64,000 bases of DNA from Candidatus Cloacimonadota bacterium (GCA_020532085.1 JAJBAV010000010.1:1-64000); one strand, 5' to 3'; shown: positions 26,770 through 38,371, counted from the first letter of the stretch. Notes: generated by a model not told the origin, from the sequence alone. Program-made: numbers and translations.

Positions 26770-28880
26770 GATGGCTTTGCTTCCGGGTAATCCAGGCGTT
26801 TGCGGAAAACGCTTTCCAGCACGGGACACATGGCTTTCCGGGCCAGGGCCAGATCTTTGAGGGTGATGGGCGCTTCGTCGAACTGGCCCTCCCGGATCAG
26901 GCGCTGAATGGTGTCGTCAACCAGTTTGGCTATCTCAGCGTCGGTGGCGGCACTTTTGGATTTGCTGGTGGATTCCACCACGTCCGCCAGCATCACCAGG
27001 GCCGCTTCCTTACTTTGGGGCAGGGGCCCCGGATAGCGAAAGGCGTCCAAATCCGCAACCTCTCCCTGGCGCTGGGCAGCCTCCAGAAAATAGCGAATGT
27101 AGCTGGTGCCGTGATGCTGCCAGATGATGTCGACCACAGCTTTGGGGATGCGGTGTTTTTCGGCCAGCACCGCCCCTTCTTTCACGTGATCGCGAATAAT
27201 GTCCGCGCTCTCTTCCGGCGTGAATTTGGAGTAGAATTCCGCCGACTCTTCATTGTTCTCGGTGAAGATCTCCGGATTGACCGATTTGCCGATGTCGTGG
27301 AAATAGCTGCCCACCCTGGCCAGGGAGGAATTGGCACCGATGGCCGCGGCGGCACGTTCGGCCAGGTTGCCCACCATCAGGCTGTGGTGATAAGTGCCCA
27401 CGGCGTTGGTGGCCAGCCTTTTCAACAGGGGATGGTTGAACTCCTGCAGTTCCAGCAGCACTTGTTTGGTGGCGCGGTTCCATTTGTGCTCAAAAAAGTT
27501 TACCAAGGCCAGACAGCCCAAAACGGAGATGGTGGTGGAAACCAGCGAATACCCGGAGATCCGGAACAGGCTTTGCGTTTTTTCCACCAGGTTGTCACCT
27601 GTGTAAGAGATCAGGGATAGCGCGCTGTTGATCAAGTTCACGGCCAGATAGAGGAACAGCCAGATCTTGATGAACTTGTGCCGGGACTGGAATCTATGGA
27701 TCAGGGCCAGGGTTATCAGGGTGGATAACAGCAGCAAGGCCATGCCGGAAGCGTCCCAGTTAATGAATGGACCCAGCAGAAGAACGGCACTGGCAGTGTA
27801 AAAGTAGCCCAAAGTGTAACCCAACAGGATGGCTGCTGGAAGGATCACCAAGGCAAACGGCACCAGGCTGGCCTGCAGCCCCAGAACATCGTTTGTGAGC
27901 AAAGCGGCCAGTATGATCGCCAAAAAACCGGCGTTGAGCACCGCCGCGCCGGCAAGGCCGTGCTCTTCCCGCAGTGGTGACAGCCAATAATGCAGGTTGA
28001 AAGTGAAAACGACGATCAAAATGAAGAGCAGCAGCCCCATGAAGCCCAGCCACTGCAGCAGCGTGGATTTCCTTTCCCCCCGGGCCTGATATTCGCGGGC
28101 CAGGGAGTTCATCTTGTTGATGTCTTCCTGATTCAGCCTCTGATTGAGGCGGATGATCACCTCGTTCTGCCGGACCATGCCGCTTACCCGGTCGATGGAA
28201 TCCAGCAGCTGTTTTTGCAGCTCCGCGTAACTATCAGCGTCCACCACCAGATTTGCCAGGATCAGTTTCCCGGCATTATTGTCCACCAGCATCGCCAGGG
28301 AGGGCTCCAGTTTCTGCAGAATGAGGCGCTTGGCCTCGGCCAGTTCAAAATATCGGGTCAGACTGCGTTGCTGCGTGCCGCCGTCTGTTTTCACCCGGAT
28401 GCTGTCTCCGCTGATGCCCGCATAGATGCCGGCCCGGTACAACTGCTCCAGCGCTTCCTTGATCCTGGCATGGGAAGCGGCTATGCGCTGTTTGTCGCCT
28501 GTGAGCAGCAAGCCGGGATTGTCCAGCTGGAACCCCTGCTGCCTGCCACTGAGTGCCACTGCCCCGGGATCGGAGCTGTCGGCGGCTTCGTAGATGAGGT
28601 CAAACAGCCGGTCCAGGCTGCTGTAGGCCTCAAACTCCACATCCGGACTAAGCAGATACGGTTTTCCCGCCTGGGCCAGTTTGGCGGAATACTCTTCCTG
28701 AACCTGGTCCTCGGTCTTGAATACCGGAAAGTCGAAAGGCGCCAGGATGTCGTATTCGGCGATCTGGCCTTCGGAAAACTGAAACTCAGGATAGTCCTGC
28801 CTGCTGGCTTTGGTGAGCTGATACAGCCCCACCACGCTCAGAGTGATGATAACTGTCAGCAAAATGAACTTTGAACTCAT
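26766..28880 (-). CDS. 7TM-HD family phosphodiesterase, PgpH-like
   Basis: A 704-aa protein with an N-terminal helix, a ~260-residue extracytoplasmic 7TMR-HDED region, about seven membrane helices (~275-470) and a C-terminal cytoplasmic HD domain (TYHHSLMVGNLAERAA, HDIGKS, DHVKEG, WQHHG). PgpH of Listeria hydrolyses cyclic di-AMP; by family the same is likely here. It precedes ybeY as in many phyla. Its ATG lies 93 bp after radA. Confidence 0.9.
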   Translation of the reverse strand: MSSKFILLTVIITLSVVGLYQLTKASRQDYPEFQFSEGQIAEYDILAPFDFPVFKTEDQVQEEYSAKLAQAGKPYLLSPDVEFEAYSSLDRLFDLIYEAADSSDPGAVALSGRQQGFQLDNPGLLLTGDKQRIAASHARIKEALEQLYRAGIYAGISGDSIRVKTDGGTQQRSLTRYFELAEAKRLILQKLEPSLAMLVDNNAGKLILANLVVDADSYAELQKQLLDSIDRVSGMVRQNEVIIRLNQRLNQEDINKMNSLAREYQARGERKSTLLQWLGFMGLLLFILIVVFTFNLHYWLSPLREEHGLAGAAVLNAGFLAIILAALLTNDVLGLQASLVPFALVILPAAILLGYTLGYFYTASAVLLLGPFINWDASGMALLLLSTLITLALIHRFQSRHKFIKIWLFLYLAVNLINSALSLISYTGDNLVEKTQSLFRISGYSLVSTTISVLGCLALVNFFEHKWNRATKQVLLELQEFNHPLLKRLATNAVGTYHHSLMVGNLAERAAAAIGANSSLARVGSYFHDIGKSVNPEIFTENNEESAEFYSKFTPEESADIIRDHVKEGAVLAEKHRIPKAVVDIIWQHHGTSYIRYFLEAAQRQGEVADLDAFRYPGPLPQSKEAALVMLADVVESTSKSKSAATDAEIAKLVDDTIQRLIREGQFDEAPITLKDLALARKAMCPVLESVFRKRLDYPEAKPS

Positions 28881-28973
28881 GGGTTTAGCTTTCTTTCCCC
28901 GGTATTTCTGTCAAGGGGCTTCGCTGAAAGCGGGGCGATTTTTCAGACTCGCGGTAACTGCCTGGCTCCGCAA

Positions 28974-30314
28974 TCATTTGTCCAGCGCTCCATACAGCTC
29001 TTTGACATCACGGACCCGGAACATCTTCCCCTTTTGCCTCAGCTTCGCGTGAGCCGACACAAACACCTTCTCGTAGCCCAATTTGACTGCTTCGTTGACC
29101 CGGGAGTCGAGTTGGGACACCGGCCGCACTTCGCCGTTCAGGCCAACTTCCCCGATGAACACCGATTTTTCCGGCAAGGGCTTGTCCTTGAGGCTGGAAA
29201 TTATCGCTGCCAAAATGGCCAGATCAAGACCGGGATCGGAGGAGCGGATGCCCCCCGCGAGATTGATGAAGACGTCGCTGGAGCGCAGATACAGGGCCAG
29301 GTTTTTTTCCAGGATGGCCAGCAGGATGGCCAGCTTCTTCTGTTCCAGCCCCACCACCACCCTCTGGGGCGTGCCATAGTTGGAGGCGGTCGCCAGGGAT
29401 TGCACTTCCACGATGAATGACCGCGAACCCTCCATCACGCAACCGATGGCGGTACCGTTGTGCTCTCCGTCGTTGGAGAGAAAGATGTGATTGGGATTGG
29501 GCACTTCCACCAAGCCCAGATTGGTCATCTCAAAGATGCCGATCTCGTTGGTGGAGCCAAAGCGGTTCTTCACAGCCCGCAGGATCTTGTACTGGCCGCG
29601 CAGTTCGCCTTCGAAATAGAGCACCGTGTCCACCATGTGCTCGATGATCTTGGGCCCGGCCACAAAGCCTTCCTTGGTCACGTGGCCCACCATGAACACG
29701 GGCATCCGCAGGGTTTTGGCGCTACGCAGAATGCGGTTGCTGGTTTCGCGCAGCTGGGTGATGCTTCCCGGCAACGAATCCAGGCTGGGCAAGCTCACCG
29801 ATTGGATGGAATCCACGATCAGGATGTCCGGCTGGCTTTCCTCTGCCGCCTTGAGCATCAGCTCCGCGTCGTTGGTGCACAGCAGCCAGATGTTCTCGCT
29901 GCCCACGTTCAGCCGGGTGCTGCGCAGATGGATCTGCTCAGCGCTTTCCTCGCCCGAAACGTAGAGCACTTTCCTGCCCTGGTTTCCCATCCATTGCGAA
30001 AGCTGGAGCATGAGGGTCGATTTGCCGATGCCCGGCTCGCCGCCGATCAAAACCAACATTCCGCTCACGATGCCGCCTCCGATCACCAGATCGAATTCCC
30101 GCACTCCCGTGGCGGCGCGGGCATCCCCGGTATATTTAAGGTCCCGGATCCGCTCCGGTTTGGGCAACTGCAGGTCGGAAACACCACCCTTGCTGGCTTT
30201 CCCGGTTACCCTGGTACTCTCCTTGAGGGTTCCCCAGCTTCCGCAGGAAGGACATTTCCCGCTCCACTTGGTGGTTTCGAAGCCGCAATCCGCGCAAAAA
30301 AAGATGGTCGCCAT
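28974..30314 (-). CDS. radA: DNA repair protein RadA (Sms)
   Basis: A 446-aa hexameric ATPase that drives branch migration in recombination. It has an N-terminal zinc finger (CADCGF...CPSCGSWG), Walker A GGEPGIGKS, the RadA-specific KNRFGS motif and a C-terminal Lon-like domain (GGIRSSDPGLDLAILAAI). The ATG at 30314 has GGAG 6 bases upstream; the in-frame extension to 30401 overlaps the divergent promoter region and is rejected. Confidence 0.96.
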   Translation of the reverse strand: MATIFFCADCGFETTKWSGKCPSCGSWGTLKESTRVTGKASKGGVSDLQLPKPERIRDLKYTGDARAATGVREFDLVIGGGIVSGMLVLIGGEPGIGKSTLMLQLSQWMGNQGRKVLYVSGEESAEQIHLRSTRLNVGSENIWLLCTNDAELMLKAAEESQPDILIVDSIQSVSLPSLDSLPGSITQLRETSNRILRSAKTLRMPVFMVGHVTKEGFVAGPKIIEHMVDTVLYFEGELRGQYKILRAVKNRFGSTNEIGIFEMTNLGLVEVPNPNHIFLSNDGEHNGTAIGCVMEGSRSFIVEVQSLATASNYGTPQRVVVGLEQKKLAILLAILEKNLALYLRSSDVFINLAGGIRSSDPGLDLAILAAIISSLKDKPLPEKSVFIGEVGLNGEVRPVSQLDSRVNEAVKLGYEKVFVSAHAKLRQKGKMFRVRDVKELYGALDK

Positions 30315-30444
30315 TTTTTTCTCCTTGCTTTGTGGCATTTTTTCCACAACCCAAAATATGGCAAGTTTTTTTTCCAATCTGCGTTTGGGCATCCAGGCCA
30401 CCTTTTCAGTTCACCCGAAACCATCGCAGGCCGGAAAATTTTTC

Positions 30445-30472
30445 TTGCTTAATCTAATAGTCTCATTATTAT
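30445..30472 (+). promoter_or_regulatory. Candidate promoter of the redox operon
   Basis: TTGCTT (30445-30450), a 16-bp spacer and TATTAT (30467-30472) stand 24 bases before the glutaredoxin ATG, in an AT-rich stretch between divergent genes. Confidence 0.4.
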
Positions 30473-30495
30473 TGTATTCAGAGGTTCAGAACAGT

Positions 30496-30735
30496 ATGAA
30501 GGCTAAGATCATCGTTTTTGGAACACCAACTTGTTCTTGGTGCAGAAAAGTGAAAGATTACCTTTCCTCACATGGTTTTACCTATAAATACATCGATGTT
30601 TCAAAGAACGAACAGGCTCTGCGGGACATGCAGCGTAAAACTGGTCAGCTGGGTGTGCCTCAACTCTGGATAAACAATACCGCGGTGGTCGGTTTTGACA
30701 AGGACAAGATAAACCGTCTGCTGCAAATACAATAA
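30496..30735 (+). CDS. Glutaredoxin-like protein (NrdH/Grx type)
   Basis: A 79-aa single glutaredoxin fold with redox centre CSWC (13-16), the cis-proline GVPQLWI and a C-terminal GFDK segment. It reduces disulfides with glutathione or thioredoxin reductase, depending on the subclass. The open frame extends far upstream over the radA promoter, but the ATG at 30496 gives the natural N terminus (MKAKIIVFGTPTC). It begins a four-gene plus-strand group, 14 bp before the MarR gene. Confidence 0.9.
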   Translation: MKAKIIVFGTPTCSWCRKVKDYLSSHGFTYKYIDVSKNEQALRDMQRKTGQLGVPQLWINNTAVVGFDKDKINRLLQIQ

Positions 30736-30749
30736 CTAAGGAGAATGCC

Positions 30750-31205
30750 ATGAAAGTCAACGCTGAACATTTTCACGGAATGATCACCCGACTTCAGGTG
30801 GTTCTGAGCGAGATCGACTATGCTCAGAAAGCGTGTCTGCAGGCTGGAAAAATGGAATGCCAGCTGCTCAATCATCTCTTCGCGGTGAAGGAACCGGTCA
30901 ACATGAACGAGCTGGCCAAGGTCCTCAACGTTTCCCACAGCCGCATCACCAGGATCATGGACAACCTGGTAAGCAAAATGCTCGTGATGCGCAAACCCTC
31001 GGAAAAGGATCGCCGCTGCTGGTTCGCCATCATCACCGAAAAAGGCAAGAAGTTGGCTGAAAACAGCCGCCAGACGGTTGTTGACCATCAAAAGAAGATC
31101 ATCACCCAGATCCCCGAGAAAGACGTGGATGAGGTTTACAAAGCCCTTAAAACCTATGTAGAAAAGTACGAGGAAGTGCTGAAAGCTACCACAGTGGACA
31201 TTTGA
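30750..31205 (+). CDS. MarR-family transcriptional regulator
   Basis: A 151-aa winged-helix regulator: recognition helix around NVSHSRITRIMDNLVSKM, wing KPSEKDRRCWFAIITEKG. The start has a strong aaggag site 6 bases upstream. Cysteines at 29, 37 and 90 and neighbours that are all thiol enzymes suggest an OhrR-like thiol sensor that may autoregulate this operon; this is inference. No clear palindromic operator was identified. Confidence 0.9.
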   Translation: MKVNAEHFHGMITRLQVVLSEIDYAQKACLQAGKMECQLLNHLFAVKEPVNMNELAKVLNVSHSRITRIMDNLVSKMLVMRKPSEKDRRCWFAIITEKGKKLAENSRQTVVDHQKKIITQIPEKDVDEVYKALKTYVEKYEEVLKATTVDI

Positions 31206-31636
31206 TGAGCAGCAAAACAACCCTCACCTGGACCGGCGGCATGGCCTTTGACGCCGAAGCCAACGGCCACCACCTGACCTTGGATGCCGATGCCGAATGG
31301 GGCGGAAAGGATCTCGGTCCGCGCCCCAAACCCTTGTTACTGATCGCCCTGAGCGGTTGCTCGGGCATGGATGTGGTTTCCCTGCTGCAAAAAATGCGCG
31401 TGGAAAACTACAAGTTCCGCGTTGACGTGGAGGCCGACTCCACCACAGAACAACCCATCACCTACCACACCATCAGGGCTGATTTTCGCTTTTGGGGTGA
31501 AAACCTCCCCCCCGAAAAAGTCCTCAAAGCCGTCAGGCTTTCAGTGGAACGTTATTGCGGAGTGCATGCCATGCTCTCAAAAGCGGCCAACATCATGGTT
31601 CGAACTTTCATCAACGACGAAGAGGTAACATCGTGA
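31205..31636 (+). CDS. OsmC-family protein
   Basis: A 143-aa OsmC/Ohr-type protein. The two cysteines typical of peroxide reduction are seen in LSGCSGMD and VERYCGVHAM. Such proteins reduce organic hydroperoxides or handle reactive sulfur. The ATG overlaps the marR stop (TGATG) and the end overlaps the next gene (GTGA), so the four genes are translated as a unit. Confidence 0.88.
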   Translation: MSSKTTLTWTGGMAFDAEANGHHLTLDADAEWGGKDLGPRPKPLLLIALSGCSGMDVVSLLQKMRVENYKFRVDVEADSTTEQPITYHTIRADFRFWGENLPPEKVLKAVRLSVERYCGVHAMLSKAANIMVRTFINDEEVTS

Positions 31637-32154
31637 ATAAACTCATCATAATGCTGCTGTTAAGCATGGTCCTGATAGTAGGTTGCCAGGCCGAAGATAC
31701 TGAAATGAAGCCTGCCGAAGCTGAAGTACAAATGCCTGAAAGCGCTGAAATTACCTATGAACCTGGCACGTGGATCTCGGACTACCAGCTCGCCCTGAGC
31801 CTGTCTGAAGAACTCGGCCGTCCCGTTCTGATCAATTTCACCGGCTCCGACTGGTGCCAATGGTGCTTCAGACTTAGGGATGAGGTTTTTTCGCAGCAGG
31901 AATTCCTTGATTATGCCGGGTCAAACCTGATCCTGCTGACCATCGACTTCCCCAGCAAGAAAAAACTTCCTCCCGCGGAAGCCCAGGCCAATCAGGCCCT
32001 GGCTGAACAATTCGGCATCCAGGGCTTCCCCACCATCCTGTTGATCAACTCCCAGGAAGATGTCATTGCCCAGACGGGTTACCAGCAAGGCGGAGCGGGA
32101 GCCTACGTTCAGCATTTGCAGGATCTTCTGCCTGCAAACCAAAGCGACGAATAG
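31633..32154 (+). CDS. Thioredoxin-like lipoprotein
   Basis: A 173-aa protein with a lipoprotein signal (VNKLIIMLLLSMVLIVGC) and a thioredoxin_7-like domain: NFTGSDWCQWCFRL with a CQWC centre and cis-proline QGFPTILLI. It would act outside the cytoplasm, anchored to a membrane, reducing or isomerising disulfides. The GTG start at 31633 overlaps the osmC stop and is preceded by AGAGG. Confidence 0.88.
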   Translation: MNKLIIMLLLSMVLIVGCQAEDTEMKPAEAEVQMPESAEITYEPGTWISDYQLALSLSEELGRPVLINFTGSDWCQWCFRLRDEVFSQQEFLDYAGSNLILLTIDFPSKKKLPPAEAQANQALAEQFGIQGFPTILLINSQEDVIAQTGYQQGGAGAYVQHLQDLLPANQSDE

Positions 32155-32196
32155 CAGTCCAGCCTGTCACCGCGTTGTCCATCGCGGTTAAATGAA

Positions 32197-32232
32197 TTGC
32201 GTGGATCCAGCCTTGGATCCACGCGATTTTTA
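32197..32232. terminator. Terminator of the redox operon
   Basis: A perfect 11-bp stem (gcgtggatcca/tggatccacgc, 32199-32224, loop gcct) is followed by gattttta. It lies between convergent genes. Confidence 0.8.
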
Positions 32233-32271
32233 TCAGGTGGCAATGATCCCGATGAATGCCGGGAAATGCTG

Positions 32272-32838
32272 TCAGCGCCTTTGGAACAGCACCCGGGTGC
32301 CCAGGGCGTCAAACACAAAGCTGTCCGTCCGGTCTATCCTTTCATTGTAGAACAGGTAGCCTTCCTTCACCCCTCCGGGCAGGATGTCGCCGAAGCTGAA
32401 GTAGCCGTTCATTAGCTCGAAATATCGTTCCCGGGCTCTTTCCAGGGCCAAATCCTGCGTTTCCGCGGTCATCGGCGCGAAGGGATCCTCAGGCTCATTC
32501 AGAAATAATCCGCTCTGCAAACTCCCCAGCACCAGCGACAGGGGAACAGGGTCGTGCTGCTGCTGCGTGGAGATGCTAAAACCACCCCGGGGCAGGGAAA
32601 CCGTCCGCGGGGATTTGTTTTTCACCCGCAGATACAGGGTGAAGAAGTTTGCGGCAACTGGCTGAGCTTCACCGGAATAGGCCTGAGGCCGCGCAAACAG
32701 GATCAGGCTGTCGGCATCGATGATGGCCCAACCTTCCTCCACCGAGTATTCTGCCGCGGGCTGAGGCAGGTAAGGCTTTAGCAGACAGCCACCCAGGCTC
32801 AGCAATGCCAGCCCCAGAAACCAAAAATCTCTTTTCAT
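32272..32838 (-). CDS. Hypothetical lipoprotein
   Basis: A 188-aa protein with a lipobox (LALLSLGGC) at the N terminus and an all-beta look, including a likely immunoglobulin-like segment (FTLYLRVKNKSPRTVSL). No family is recognised. It lies 54 bp after gyrA, across a stem-loop, so it may or may not share its transcript. Confidence 0.7.
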   Translation of the reverse strand: MKRDFWFLGLALLSLGGCLLKPYLPQPAAEYSVEEGWAIIDADSLILFARPQAYSGEAQPVAANFFTLYLRVKNKSPRTVSLPRGGFSISTQQQHDPVPLSLVLGSLQSGLFLNEPEDPFAPMTAETQDLALERARERYFELMNGYFSFGDILPGGVKEGYLFYNERIDRTDSFVFDALGTRVLFQRR

Positions 32839-32848
32839 GGAAAACCTT

Positions 32849-32879
32849 GATCCCCCTCTCCGCGCGGGAAAGGGGGATC
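32849..32879 (-). terminator. Stem-loop between gyrA and the lipoprotein gene
   Basis: A 9-bp stem (gatccccct/agggggatc) around a GC-rich loop. There is no T-tract on the gyrA side, so it may attenuate or stabilise rather than terminate. Confidence 0.45.
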
Positions 32880-32892
32880 ACATGCTTGTTGA

Positions 32893-35502
32893 TTATTCTG
32901 TGTCTTCTTCGATGTCGACGTCAACTTCATCGTTGTCGTCATCCATTTCTTCTTCTTCGTCGTCAGCGGGTTCGTCATCGGCCGGCGCGGAAGGCAGCGG
33001 AGGCGCGTTTTTCAGCTTCTCTACCTCCACGTCCAGCTCTTCATCATCCAGATCCGGCGGGATGAGGGTGATGTCGCAGACCTTGTCGTTGTCGTAGAGA
33101 TTGATCAGTCTTACGCCCTGGGTGTTGCGGCTGATCGATTTGATCTCGCTGATCTTTTGCCGGATGATCTTGCCATCCTGGGTAATGATCATCAGGTCCT
33201 CGCTGTCGTCCACGATCATCAGCGCGGCCAGGTGGCCGTTGCGTTGGCTGGTTTTTAGCGTGATCACGCCTTTGCTGCCGCGCCGGGTGGTGGGATAGGC
33301 TGAGGTGAGGGTGCGTTTGCCATAGCCGTTTTCGCTGATGGCCAGGATGGTCTTGCCGCTGGGGTTGCCGTTCTCGATGATATCTTCCTGGGAGATGATG
33401 CCCATGGAGATCACGTAATCCTCGTCGCGCAGCCGGATGCCCCGCACGCCTTTGGTGAAGCGAGCCGTCTGGCGGAAGTCCTTTTCGTTGAAGCGGTTGC
33501 AATAACCGTTCTTGGTGGCCAGGATGATGTCGTCGTTCCCCTCGGTGATGCGGGCGTCGATCAGTTCGTCACCCGGCATCAGCCTGATCGCCAGGATGCC
33601 GCTGCTGCGCGGACGGCTGAAGGCCGCCAGGGCGGATTTCTTCACCGTTCCGTTCTTCGTGCACATCACCACGTTCTGCTCCGGACTGAAGTTCTTCAGG
33701 GTCACAAAGGCCCTGATCTTTTCCTTGTCCTCGAACTTCACCAGGTTCACCACCGCCTTGCCGCGGGCTGTTCTGCTCGCTTCCGGGATCTCGTAAACCT
33801 TCAGCCAGTAGCATCTGCCGTGGTCGGTGAAGAGCAGGATATAGGAATGAGTGGAGGCCACGAAGATATACTGGATGTTGTCCTCGTCCTTCAGATTGGT
33901 GCCCGTGAGGCCGCGTCCGCCGCGTCCCTGCACCCGGTAGGTATCCACGGGCAGGCGTTTCACATAGCCGTCGTGGGTGATGGTAACCACCACCAGTTCG
34001 TCGGCCACCATGTCCTCGGGATTCAGCATTCCGCTGTAGTTCTCCAGGATCCTGGAGCGGCGGGCATCACCAAACTTGTCGCGGATCTCCTGGGTTTCCC
34101 CTTTGATCAGTTGCATGCGCAGGTCCTTGTTTTCCACCAGATCGCGCAGCCTGGAGATAACTTTAAGCAGTTCGCGGTATTCTTCCTCGATCTTCTCGCG
34201 CTCCAGCCCGGTGAGGCGCTGCAAACGCATCTCCAAGATGGCTTTGGCCTGCACTTCAGAGAGGCCGAATTTCGCCTGCAACTGCTCGCTGGCCTCAGGC
34301 GGCGTCTGTGACGCGCGGATGGTGGCGATCACCTCGTCCAGGTTGTCTAGGGCGATCTTGAAACCTTCCAGGATGTGCAGCCGGTCCTCGGCGTTCCTCA
34401 GTTCGAACAGGGTGCGGCGCAGCACCACGTCGTGCCTGAACTGGATGAAATTGTTCAGCATGTCCTTCATGCTTACCACCTGGGGCACGCCGTCGATCAG
34501 GCAAAGGTTGATCACGCCGAAGGTTGTCTGCAGCTGGGTGTATTTGTAAAGATGGTTGAGCACGGTGTTGCCGTCCGCGTTTCTCTTCACCTGGATCACC
34601 AGGCGCATGCCGTCGCGGCCGGATTCGTCGCGCACATCGCTGATCCCATCTATGCGTTTGTCCTTCACCAGCTCCACGATCCGCTCGATCAGGGCGGTTT
34701 TCGTAACCTGATAGGGTATGGAGCGGATGATGATCGATTCCTGCTCATTCTTGCCGATCTCGATCTCGGCCTCGCCGCGGATCAGCAGGCGTCCCCGCCC
34801 GGTCTGGAAATAATCCCTGATCCCGTCGGAACCCAGGATGAATCCTCCCGTGGGGAAATCGGGGCCCTTGATGTATCTGCGCAGGTCCAGGATCTCGATC
34901 TCCGGATCGTCGATGAGGGCGATCATCGCGTCGCAAACCTCGGCGATGTTGTGTGGCGGCATGTTTGTGGCCATACCCACCGCGATCCCGGAGGAGCCGT
35001 TGATCAGCAGATTGGGTATGCGGGCGGGAAAAACCACCGGTTCCTTGCGCGTATCGTCATAGTTGCCTTTGAAATCCACCGTGTCTTTTTCCAGCTCGTC
35101 CAGCATTTCCATCGTCACTTTCTGCATCCGGGCCTCGGTGTAACGCATGGCCGCGGGCGGATCGCCGTCGATGGAGCCAAAGTTTCCCTGCCCGTCCACC
35201 AGCGGATAGCGCATGTTCCAGGGTTGGGCGAGGCGCACCAGGGTGGGATAGACCACCTGTTCGCCGTGGGGATGGTAGTTACCGGAGGTATCGCCGGCGA
35301 TCTTGGCGCATTTGCGGAAATGCCCGCCGGGAGAGAGGTTCAGCTCGCTCATCGCGAAAATGATGCGCCGCTGCGAAGGTTTCAGCCCGTCACGGATGTC
35401 GGGCAGCGCGCGGGCTACGATCACGCTCATGGAATAATCCAGATACGCCTGCCGCAGGTGGTCTTCTATCTGTACGTTCAGTATTTTTGTCTTATCGTCC
35501 AT
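32893..35502 (-). CDS. gyrA: DNA gyrase subunit A
   Basis: An 869-aa breakage-reunion subunit of gyrase. The catalytic tyrosine is Y121 in MRYTEARM. The C-terminal beta-pinwheel carries six-blade repeats with a GyrA box (QGRGGRG). The region equivalent to the quinolone pocket reads [11 protein letters not shown], with Gln and Pro where E. coli has Ser83 and Asp87. A highly acidic tail of ~45 residues ([15 protein letters not shown]) ends the protein. It lies 17 bp after gyrB; the two act as an A2B2 complex. Confidence 0.97.
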   Translation of the reverse strand: MDDKTKILNVQIEDHLRQAYLDYSMSVIVARALPDIRDGLKPSQRRIIFAMSELNLSPGGHFRKCAKIAGDTSGNYHPHGEQVVYPTLVRLAQPWNMRYPLVDGQGNFGSIDGDPPAAMRYTEARMQKVTMEMLDELEKDTVDFKGNYDDTRKEPVVFPARIPNLLINGSSGIAVGMATNMPPHNIAEVCDAMIALIDDPEIEILDLRRYIKGPDFPTGGFILGSDGIRDYFQTGRGRLLIRGEAEIEIGKNEQESIIIRSIPYQVTKTALIERIVELVKDKRIDGISDVRDESGRDGMRLVIQVKRNADGNTVLNHLYKYTQLQTTFGVINLCLIDGVPQVVSMKDMLNNFIQFRHDVVLRRTLFELRNAEDRLHILEGFKIALDNLDEVIATIRASQTPPEASEQLQAKFGLSEVQAKAILEMRLQRLTGLEREKIEEEYRELLKVISRLRDLVENKDLRMQLIKGETQEIRDKFGDARRSRILENYSGMLNPEDMVADELVVVTITHDGYVKRLPVDTYRVQGRGGRGLTGTNLKDEDNIQYIFVASTHSYILLFTDHGRCYWLKVYEIPEASRTARGKAVVNLVKFEDKEKIRAFVTLKNFSPEQNVVMCTKNGTVKKSALAAFSRPRSSGILAIRLMPGDELIDARITEGNDDIILATKNGYCNRFNEKDFRQTARFTKGVRGIRLRDEDYVISMGIISQEDIIENGNPSGKTILAISENGYGKRTLTSAYPTTRRGSKGVITLKTSQRNGHLAALMIVDDSEDLMIITQDGKIIRQKISEIKSISRNTQGVRLINLYDNDKVCDITLIPPDLDDEELDVEVEKLKNAPPLPSAPADDEPADDEEEEMDDDNDEVDVDIEEDTE

Positions 35503-35519
35503 TCTTCACTCCAGCTTCT

Positions 35520-37421
<1,902 letters not shown>

Positions 37422-37511
37422 TTATTGTCTCCTAATATGTTGCACTGTACTAAAAATCTTGCTTCCACGCTTCCGCGCGCCATAACGGCACGCGCTTCCA
37501 TATATGGTTGC

Positions 37512-37540
37512 CAGAAAAACAGATATGCCATTTTTGTCAA
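37512..37540 (-). promoter_or_regulatory. Candidate gyrBA promoter
   Basis: TTGACA (37535-37540, minus strand), a 17-bp spacer and TTTCTG (37512-37517), about 94 bp before gyrB. The -35 is consensus, the -10 poor. Confidence 0.4.
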
Positions 37541-37837
37541 GCACAATCCTTATTATTTTCCATATTTTATCTGCCTATTTTCCAGCTACTTACAACAAGC
37601 GTTCCCAGGACCGGGAAATGTTTCCGCGCGCCCCTTACGGTCCGAGACCAAAAATCACGCCCATTCTGGCCTCATTTTAGCCAATTTTCAGCTTTGTCCC
37701 TACAGATATAGAGGCTTTGACCAAACTCAAACAATGACAGCGTGATCCGGCCAGACCTCCAAATTTTGCATTTCCGGCCCCTTTACAGCGATTGTTCGTC
37801 CACCACCTTCCCGCTCAGAATGGCCAAAATCCCCGGG

Positions 37838-37930
37838 TCGCCCCCAATATCAATACGGTATCAATACGGAATCAATACGGATTTTATCCGTAATGATTCC
37901 GTATTGATACCGTATTGATATTGGGGGCGA
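37838..37930. repeat. 45-bp-arm hairpin made of repeated decamers
   Basis: Arms 37838-37882 and 37886-37930 are complementary except for one A-A mismatch, around a 3-base ttt loop. Each arm contains three copies of atcaatacgg at 11- to 12-bp spacing (one degenerate in the right arm). No ORF of note lies here. Confidence 0.9.
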
Positions 37931-37948
37931 GGGCGGGCAAAAGTGAAA

Positions 37949-38248
37949 AAGGCTCTCTTTCAAACCAAGTGGGTGGAAGTGATCAACCAGCCAGCAGCCT
38001 GGAGGGCGACAGCTCATAGCGAGGGCGCGTAAGCCCCACGTTGCGCGACAGAACGATGATCAATGAAAATTGCCACCACCCCACCCCGAAACGCACCGCG
38101 TTTCGGAGTGGGGCGGTGGCCTTGAAAATCAGGTTTGAGATGCACGGTGTACGAGGGGTTCCGTCGCGGCTGAAGCCGCGCCTCCACACCCTCGCTATCA
38201 TTCCGCCGCCCTCACGGGTTGTACCCACTTGGTTTGAAAGAGAGCCTT
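37949..38248. mobile_element. MITE-like element with 26-bp terminal inverted repeats
   Basis: Perfect 26-bp inverted ends (37949-37974 and 38223-38248; core ctctttcaaaccaagtggg) bound a 300-bp segment with no coding capacity. Inside are further palindromes (cgaaacgc/gcgtttcg around 38088-38107 and cgcggctgaagccgcg near 38166) and the agcgagggcg motif shared with the other repeat clusters. No target-site duplication is evident. It may be a nonautonomous element or a large structured repeat. Confidence 0.6.
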
Positions 38249-38313
38249 GAATAATCATAAGCCAGGATCGGCAAACCCTGAGACGCACTCTTTGAGCGTT
38301 TGAGATCCGGCCG

Positions 38314-38348
38314 CAGAAATGCCGCGCCCTCAGGACGCGGCATTTCTG
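38314..38348 (-). terminator. Stem-loop after the PorE-like gene
   Basis: A perfect 13-bp stem (cagaaatgccgcg/cgcggcatttctg, 9-base loop) 24 bases beyond the PorE-like stop codon. There is no long T-tract. Confidence 0.6.
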
Positions 38349-38371
38349 TGAACGGGGGATGGCGCGCGAGC

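Noticed and set aside
30010-30495. N-terminal extension of the glutaredoxin (241 aa in frame)
   Set aside because: It runs antisense through radA; the ATG at 30496 gives a complete 79-aa glutaredoxin.
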